DNA of 64,000 nt. It comes from Streptomyces sp. NBC_01498 (GTDB lineage: Bacteria; Actinomycetota; Actinomycetes; Streptomycetales; Streptomycetaceae). Below the pieces are notes generated by a model. That model did no database searches and was not told where the DNA came from. It saw only the letters and a program-made list of their open reading frames with translations. The stretch spans positions 3,410,001-3,474,000 of the forward strand of contig NZ_CP109598.1 in NCBI RefSeq assembly GCF_036327775.1. The letters are read 5' to 3'. Both the position numbers and the translations under genes were made by a program. This document shows, piece after piece, positions 61,281 to 64,000 of this stretch (positions are counted from its first letter, which is position 1; every line of letters starts with the position of its first letter).

Positions 61281-61745
61281 ATGAGGTCTGTCACCGTTTC
61301 GATCGACCTGCCGCACACACCCGCGCAGGTGTACGACTTCCTCGACGTCATGGCGCACCACGAGCGATTCACCGACCACTACCTCACCAACTGGCGCTAC
61401 AGCGGCCCCGGTCGGGGTGTCGGGTCGGGTGCCACCGTCACCGCCGCGCTGGGCGGGACGAAGACCGACGTCACCGTCGAGGTCGTCGCGGCCGAGCCGC
61501 CCCGCCGCATCGTCGAGCGGAACGTCAGCGCGGGCGGCCGGCGCCTGGCGCATGGCACGTACGACATCGGGCCGTTGCCGGCGGGCGGGAGCCGGGTCTC
61601 GTTCACGTACACCTGGGAGCGTGCCCCGCTCCCCGACCGGCTGCTCGCTCCCGTCGTCCGGGCCACGATGCGCCGCGCCAACCGGACGGTCCTGCGCCGG
61701 CTGGCCGACGAGCTGGCTCGGGGGACGGCGACGCCCGGGTCCTGA
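61281..61745 (+). CDS. SRPBCC-family (START/Bet v1-like) protein
   Basis: 154 aa from the ATG at 61281. Helix-grip fold, polyketide cyclase-like: VTVSIDLPHTPAQVYDFLDVMAHHERFTDHYL and RIVERNVSAGGRRLAHGTYDI. Binds a hydrophobic ligand in a cavity; ligand unknown. Convergent with the SDR gene. Confidence 0.88.
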   Translation: MRSVTVSIDLPHTPAQVYDFLDVMAHHERFTDHYLTNWRYSGPGRGVGSGATVTAALGGTKTDVTVEVVAAEPPRRIVERNVSAGGRRLAHGTYDIGPLPAGGSRVSFTYTWERAPLPDRLLAPVVRATMRRANRTVLRRLADELARGTATPGS

Positions 61746-61764
61746 GGCGGCGGCGCCCGGCCCG

Positions 61765-62403
61765 TCAGCGGGACGGGATCGCCGCCAGGACCTCGATCGG
61801 GATCACCGCTCCGGTGTCCGTGGCCTCCGGCCTGGTCAGGTGCACCGCGAGGTCGGCGATCTGACGGGCCCGGAGGGTGCGGGCCTGGCGGCCGGCGTCG
61901 TGGGTGGAGCCGTACGTGATGACGTTGACCGTCACGTCCGAGCCACGGCACTCGTGCACCAGGTGCCACGCCAGGCTCATCAGGTCCGCGTGCGGGGCGC
62001 CGCCCGCCAGGGCGGAACCCCGGCCGAGGCCCTTCGTGGACGCGATGAGGACGATGCGCCCGTGGCCCGCCTCCCGCATCCCCGGCAGCGTGCGCCCGAT
62101 GATCGCGTTGGCGCGGGCGCGCGTACCGGCCGCCGCCGCCACGGGGTTCTCCTCCGCGTCGCGGTCGTGCCGGTCGGCGTCCACGACCAGCACGTCGACC
62201 GCGCCGTGCCCGGTCTCGAACTCCGATACGGCCGCGTCCAGTTGGAGCCCGTCGCTGACGTCGCACCGCACGTTGTACAGCTCGCCGGGCGGCGTACCGC
62301 GTTCGTACAGGAACCCCACCCAGTCGTCCTGGCGGGCATAGGCCGCGGCCACGCTCTCCGCGCTCCCGCTCGCGCCGCTGACGACCAGCACCGAACGGCT
62401 CAC
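61765..62403 (-). CDS. SDR-family protein with degenerate catalytic residues
   Basis: 212 aa from the GTG at 62403 (GGGGGAG 9 bp upstream). Rossmann start VLVVSGASGSAESVAAAYARQ departs from TGxxxGIG, catalytic Ser (VLIASTKG) is present, but the Tyr-xxx-Lys motif is replaced by PHADLMSLAWHL. So NAD binding or ketoreduction may be impaired. The frame is open upstream to 62769 through a 24-bp repeat; that part is not protein-like in conservation. Confidence 0.8.
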   Translation of the reverse strand: MSRSVLVVSGASGSAESVAAAYARQDDWVGFLYERGTPPGELYNVRCDVSDGLQLDAAVSEFETGHGAVDVLVVDADRHDRDAEENPVAAAAGTRARANAIIGRTLPGMREAGHGRIVLIASTKGLGRGSALAGGAPHADLMSLAWHLVHECRGSDVTVNVITYGSTHDAGRQARTLRARQIADLAVHLTRPEATDTGAVIPIEVLAAIPSR

Positions 62404-62616
62404 GTCTGTTTCTCCCCCACTGTGCGTAGCTCCGCGATCGCCGGCCGATACCTGTGGCTCCGCGCGTGTCGGCCGGTACCAGGAGGCCCATCTGCGGGCG
62501 CGCTGAGAACGCGGCAGCCGGTGACCGGCGCCGAGGGCCGACGCGTGGGTCACGGGCGGCGGCGGTGCGGCGGGTGATCTGCTCGCGTGGCGCGCCCCCG
62601 CGTGGGCCGAGGCCGT

Positions 62617-62664
62617 CTCGTACGCCGACTGCCGTGCGGGCTCATACGCCGACTGCCGTACGGG
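62617..62664. repeat. 24-bp tandem repeat upstream of the SDR gene
   Basis: CTCGTACGCCGACTGCCGTG... at 62617-62640 and a near copy at 62641-62664, with a third degraded copy. Read on the minus strand it encodes RQSAYEPA repeats in the frame that leads into the SDR gene. Lies in the 281-bp gap before the SDR start. Confidence 0.8.
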
Positions 62665-62684
62665 CTCGTCCGCTGCGGGACCCC

Positions 62685-63200
62685 TCAATGCGTCCTCCAG
62701 GTGGCCGGAAGTGTCGCCGAGGCTGCCCAACTGCCCTGCTGCGCCACGATGTTGACCTTGGTTCCGCACCGCTTGCTGAGGATCTCGGCCAGGGTCCGCT
62801 CATCCTCGACCGGGCCGGCGGCCTCGTCCTCCCCCATGGGTCCCACGGGTCCTGCGGCTCCGGTCGGTCCCACCGGAACTGTCGACCCCACGGCGCCCGC
62901 CGCCGCCATGTCACCGGGTGTCCGGTTCTGCTTCGGCACGGTCAGTACCGCGTCGGGGCTGTCCAGGATCGTCACACTGACCCGTATGGCGACATCGTCC
63001 TCGGGCCCGGGGCGCTTGGTCACACCGAGGTAGTAGCCGGTGACTCCCACGACGCCGACGACATGCCCGGCGAGCTGGGCCGCCACCTCTTCACAGGCCG
63101 CGATTTTCGCCGGTGACCAGCCGAGACCGGCGACTTCGTTACGGACAATGCGGCGCGCGACCTGGATCTGCTCCGGAACGGCCGGTAGTGAGACGTGCAT
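62685..63200 (-). CDS. Hypothetical protein with a short collagen-like segment
   Basis: 171 aa from the ATG at 63200 (GGAG upstream). N-terminal helix-rich part (EQIQVARRIVRNEVAGLGWSPAKIAACEEVAAQLAGHVV) resembles the start of actinobacterial HATPase_c anti-sigma-like proteins, but the ATP-binding motifs are not evident. Residues ~105-122 are a collagen-like Gly-x-y stretch (GPTGAAGPVGPMG). C-terminus LAEILSKRCGTKVNIVA. Divergent from the intact XRE gene; such genes often occur together. Confidence 0.65.
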   Translation of the reverse strand: MHVSLPAVPEQIQVARRIVRNEVAGLGWSPAKIAACEEVAAQLAGHVVGVVGVTGYYLGVTKRPGPEDDVAIRVSVTILDSPDAVLTVPKQNRTPGDMAAAGAVGSTVPVGPTGAAGPVGPMGEDEAAGPVEDERTLAEILSKRCGTKVNIVAQQGSWAASATLPATWRTH

Positions 63201-63335
63201 GGCATCGGTTCTCCGTGACCCCTCGCCCTCACGCTTCGGCAGCGTGCCGACGAGGTCGGTTCCCGGCCCTGGCGCGGCGGTCTGGGGGATGCCGCGTAGG
63301 GGAACTCCGTAGTCCACCTTAGCCACGTCACGGAC

Positions 63336-63355
63336 ACTCTGCAACGTGACAGAGT
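63336..63355. promoter_or_regulatory. Inverted repeat ACTCTG-N8-CAGAGT in a divergent promoter
   Basis: Perfect 6-bp arms around CAACGTGA, between the divergent genes at 63200 and 63433. A plausible XRE operator or promoter element. Confidence 0.5.
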
Positions 63356-63432
63356 TCGCTCGGCGGTATCGTGGTGTCCGCTGAACGGAGAGGTGGAGAC
63401 CCTCCCCACCCGCACGAAGCGAGGAGGGCCCG

Positions 63433-64000
63433 GTGAGCCAGCCGAGATCGGGCCCCACCGTCGCTCTGCGGTGTTTCGGGGCCGACCTGCGACGTCGCCG
63501 CGAGGCCGCGGGCATGACACTCCAGACCGTCGCCGACGCGCTCAAGAAGGACCGCGCCACTCCGGCCCGCTGGGAGAACGCGGAGACCGTGCCGAATCCG
63601 CGCATGGTCGCCGTCCTCCTCGACCTCTACGAGACACCGCCCGCCGAGCGCGCCGAGGTCCTGCACGCCTTGAACGAGGCGAAGAAACCGGGCTGGTGGC
63701 ACCCCTGGCGCGAGGTCGCCGAGGTCGGCGTGATCGATCTGGAGTCAGCGGCGACCAGCATCCGCTCGTACGCGCCCGGCGTACTGCCCGACCTGCTCCA
63801 GACCACGGAGTACGCCGAGGCCCTGATGAGCCTGCGCAATCCGTACGAGGACCCCGCCGTACGCCGTCTGCGGCTGGAACTGCTGGAGGCCCGCAAGGCG
63901 CACACGATCGGCGGAGCGGACGGGCCCGACCCCGACGAGAAACGCGCCGGCCTGTGGGTGCTGCTGGAAGAAGCCACTCTGCGGCGGCAAGTGGGCGGTC
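63433..64000 (+). CDS. XRE-family regulator with DUF5753 domain (runs off the window)
   Basis: Start GTG at 63433 (GAGGAGG 5-6 bp upstream), frame open to the window end, 189 residues seen. HTH_XRE at ~10-65 (GADLRRRREAAGMTLQTVADALKKDRATPARWENAE), then a DUF5753-like domain beginning around 100 (SYAPGVLPDLLQTTEYAEALM). Full length should be ~280. A DUF397 gene is the expected downstream neighbour, outside the window. Confidence 0.92.
   Translation, partial: MSQPRSGPTVALRCFGADLRRRREAAGMTLQTVADALKKDRATPARWENAETVPNPRMVAVLLDLYETPPAERAEVLHALNEAKKPGWWHPWREVAEVGVIDLESAATSIRSYAPGVLPDLLQTTEYAEALMSLRNPYEDPAVRRLRLELLEARKAHTIGGADGPDPDEKRAGLWVLLEEATLRRQVGG

Noticed and set aside
62403..62769. N-terminal extension of the SDR from 62769
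   Set aside because: No conserved residues, contains the 24-bp repeat and overlaps the end of the upstream gene; the GTG at 62403 has a ribosome site.

Overview
The window is high-GC actinobacterial DNA, almost certainly a Streptomyces chromosome. The signs are very GC-rich third codon positions, frequent GTG starts, many ATGA/GTGA gene overlaps, a Spo0M homologue, snapalysin-type proteases, XRE/DUF397 genes, a DmdR-type iron box and two genes with rare in-frame TTA (bldA-type) codons. I see no rRNA, tRNA, transposase or CRISPR array.

Layout. 0-12.3 kb is a run of small regulated units: a TetR/quinone-oxidoreductase-like divergon, a snapalysin, an OYE-family flavin oxidoreductase, a DksA-type zinc-finger protein, two MMPL exporters (the second with its own TetR) and Spo0M. 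12.5-17.4 kb holds an M20 amidohydrolase, a TTA-containing ArsR-type regulator, a serine/threonine dehydratase-like PLP enzyme and a second secreted HExxH protease. 17.6-24.4 kb has a large LuxR-type ATPase regulator divergent from an alpha/beta hydrolase with a cysteine nucleophile, then a PH-domain protein, a TTA-containing membrane protein behind a CRP-like site, and an ECF-like sigma factor. 24.5-29.4 kb is a coupled methyltransferase / cysteine-synthase-like / ATP-grasp operon, divergent from a TerD-CAP-CAP fusion protein. This is the best candidate here for an undescribed small-molecule or stress system.

29.9-40.4 kb is an envelope-sugar and redox locus: an epimerase, a two-component system whose regulator carries a 156-bp minisatellite in its C-terminal tail, a GT2 glycosyltransferase, a DUF2064 protein, a methyltransferase, a membrane molybdopterin oxidoreductase and a GT-C-like membrane protein. 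A GPP34 protein and a siderophore-binding lipoprotein follow.

42.5-46.3 kb is a decayed lasso-peptide island. A promoterless XRE gene lacking its HTH lies head-to-head with a lasso cyclase lacking its N-terminal domain. An intact-looking fused RRE-protease (B1-B2) follows, then a frameshifted GNAT gene. No precursor peptide is visible.

46.3-57.7 kb is a seven-gene NRPS-independent siderophore operon of schizokinen/rhizobactin type. All but its first junction are overlap-coupled. It sits behind a textbook iron box at 57666-57684, makes 1,3-diaminopropane through Dat and Ddc, and has an N-hydroxylase and two IucA/IucC synthetases. It lacks the expected hydroxylamine acetyltransferase but gains a glutamine-synthetase-family ligase and a fold-III decarboxylase. 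57.7-64 kb ends with MerR/imine-reductase, PPOX, YciI, SRPBCC and SDR genes, a decayed XRE/DUF397 pair (nonsense codon at the conserved Trp) and an intact XRE gene running off the window.

Simple-sequence expansions (Gly/Thr, Pro/Ala, 24-, 30- and 156-bp units) recur at the ends and loops of otherwise conserved proteins throughout.
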